From: Alkalicoccobacillus plakortidis
GTDB lineage: Bacteria > Bacillota > Bacilli > Bacillales > Bacillaceae_D
Direction: 5' to 3'
Length of the DNA: 64,000 bases
NCBI RefSeq assembly: GCF_023703085.1
Contig: NZ_JAMQJY010000001.1
Span: 1 to 64,000 of the forward strand
In this document: positions 63,144 through 64,000 of the stretch, in pieces
Layout: every line of letters begins with the position of its first letter
Numbering within the stretch: position 1 is the stretch's first letter
Notes under the pieces: generated by a model
What the model saw: only the letters and a program-made list of their open reading frames with translations
What the model was told of the DNA's origin: nothing
Database searches by the model: none
Position numbers and translations under genes: made by a program

Positions 63144-63440
63144 TTAACAACGATTGTTGTTATAGTTATTATTGTTGTAATAGCCATTACCATTACTATA
63201 TCCATTGCCATTACCATTTCCGTTGCTATAACCTTTTTCTACAAATCCTGCACCAACGATGATTAATAGGATAAACAGGATTAAGACAAGTGCGAAACCA
63301 GGGTCTTTCTTTTTGTCATCATGTTTTTTGCATTTATCATGTTTATCATCATGTTTATCATCATGTTTATGACATTTGTCGTGCTTGTCTTTGCCGTTTC
63401 CTCCCCATTTATCATCATGTTTATATTCATTAAATTCCAT
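63144..63440 (-). CDS. YjcZ-type protein with His/Asp/Lys-rich extension
   Basis: The 98-residue protein has the YjcZ-family transmembrane segment GFALVLILFILLIIVGAGFV at about residues 48-67. It is preceded by about 45 residues of HDDK/HDKCHK-type repeats and followed by a Gly/Asn-rich tail. YjcZ proteins are small sporulation-associated membrane or spore proteins. The His-rich arm is unusual in length and could bind metal ions. GAAAGGGG lies upstream on the minus strand. Between 62949 and 63143 I see nothing clear. Confidence 0.8.
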   Translation of the reverse strand: MEFNEYKHDDKWGGNGKDKHDKCHKHDDKHDDKHDKCKKHDDKKKDPGFALVLILFILLIIVGAGFVEKGYSNGNGNGNGYSNGNGYYNNNNYNNNRC

Positions 63441-63620
63441 TGTGATTGCCCCTTTCGAAGTTGTATTGATGGTACACTTCTATACTATGAGCATGGAAAT
63501 AAGATGACTGGGGAAATCTACTGAGGGTTTCACACAATTTAGTAGGACTTTAATTTTCTTTTTGCCGTTAGTAGACGATAATCTATTTGGTGGAGTGAAC
63601 TCTCGACCTCAAGAACTAGT

Positions 63621-63998
63621 TTATATACTAACCTTATCAACCTTGTTAAAAATGAATGTTCCAAAGTCTTTTACCTTTATTTCAACAGGAAAAAAGCTAG
63701 CAGGTTGATCAGAGAAAAACCAGATCCGATTGCTTTTAACAATAATGAATAAACCTTCTACATCACCAAGCGGAGAAAAATCCTCAGTGCCTTGTCGCGA
63801 ATTTTCAATACCTATTTTATTAATTTGTTTTGCAATTGTTTGGACTTGATTTGTTACAATGCCTATTTCACTAATATTAATGATTTGATCTGAGTTAAAA
63901 TGGGAGTGACTTTTTTGAATGGAGTCATGTTGCCTAGCAATAAACTCTACAATATTACCAGCCGGGTCTGTGAAATAAACAGCATATGCATTCCAATT
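63621..63998 (-). CDS. VOC (glyoxalase-fold) protein, 3' part only
   Basis: The last 126 codons of a leftward gene are present; its start lies beyond the right window edge. NAYAVYFTDPAGNIVEFIARQ is the conserved C-terminal strand of a glyoxalase/bleomycin-resistance half domain, with Glu as metal ligand. A second half domain follows with PLGDVEGLFIIV. The reaction cannot be told. From 63441 to 63620 no gene is seen. Confidence 0.8.
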   Translation of the reverse strand, partial: NWNAYAVYFTDPAGNIVEFIARQHDSIQKSHSHFNSDQIINISEIGIVTNQVQTIAKQINKIGIENSRQGTEDFSPLGDVEGLFIIVKSNRIWFFSDQPASFFPVEIKVKDFGTFIFNKVDKVSI

Positions 63999-64000
63999 CT

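Noticed and set aside
1..64000. CRISPR array, rRNA, tRNA or insertion sequence
   Set aside because: No direct-repeat/spacer pattern, no cloverleaf or rRNA-like stretches and no transposase gene were found. The only short-period repeats are the initiator iterons and protein-coding repeats.

Overview
The window is from a low-GC Gram-positive bacterium of the Bacillaceae. The evidence is strong GGAGG-type ribosome binding sites, ATG/GTG/TTG starts, DinR/LexA-type SOS boxes, a YjcZ-type sporulation protein and a prophage whose structural genes match B. subtilis PBSX/skin gene for gene. Acidic surface proteins and a TRAP uronate operon would suit an alkaliphile or moderate halophile, but that is inference.

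Positions 1 to about 44.4 kb are the larger part of a PBSX-like prophage with a contractile tail; the integrase/repressor end lies left of the window. Early region (0-9.7 kb): SbcC-like ATPase, RecT, MBL-fold hydrolase, an SPP1-type replication module (DnaD-like initiator with an iteron array inside it, G39P-like loader, DnaB-like helicase), RecU and many small genes. Accessory region (9.7-16.3 kb): a convergent sce7726/beta-protein pair, the ArpU-type late regulator, an unexplained structured segment, a three-gene ADP-ribosyltransferase/antitoxin/SecB-like cassette resembling CmdTAC anti-phage systems, and single-gene cassettes each with its own terminator, two of which share a repeated leader. 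Then come ParB-like, C5-methyltransferase and terminase genes (16.3-20.5 kb), head genes (20.5-27 kb), tail sheath, tube, chaperones, tape measure and baseplate (27-40 kb), fibre (40-42.2 kb) and lysis genes (42.8-44.3 kb).

From 44.4 to 49.6 kb lie small lysogenic-conversion-like or chromosomal accessory genes: lipoproteins, a secreted acidic protein, a DNA-binding protein, and an SOS-box-controlled pair that includes a LexA DNA-binding domain without its protease. No prophage right end (attR) was identified.

From 49.7 kb on are chromosomal genes. A beta-propeller lipoprotein, an OmpR-type two-component system and a CopC-like protein share a direct-repeat operator and look like one regulon. 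Next is a hexuronate (D-fructuronate/D-mannonate) operon: GntR regulator, TRAP transporter, Zn-dehydrogenase, UxuA, UxuB, KdgK and KdgA, leading to pyruvate plus glyceraldehyde-3-phosphate. The window ends with a MarR/flavodoxin-fold oxidoreductase pair, a His-rich YjcZ protein and the end of a glyoxalase-fold gene.

At least ten otherwise normal genes carry eleven frameshifts. Six are the same change, GCTTGG where the frame demands GCTGG. This looks like a systematic read or consensus error, not gene decay, so broken genes are annotated across the shift. The one convincing programmed frameshift is the A AAA AAC slippery site in the tail chaperone gene.
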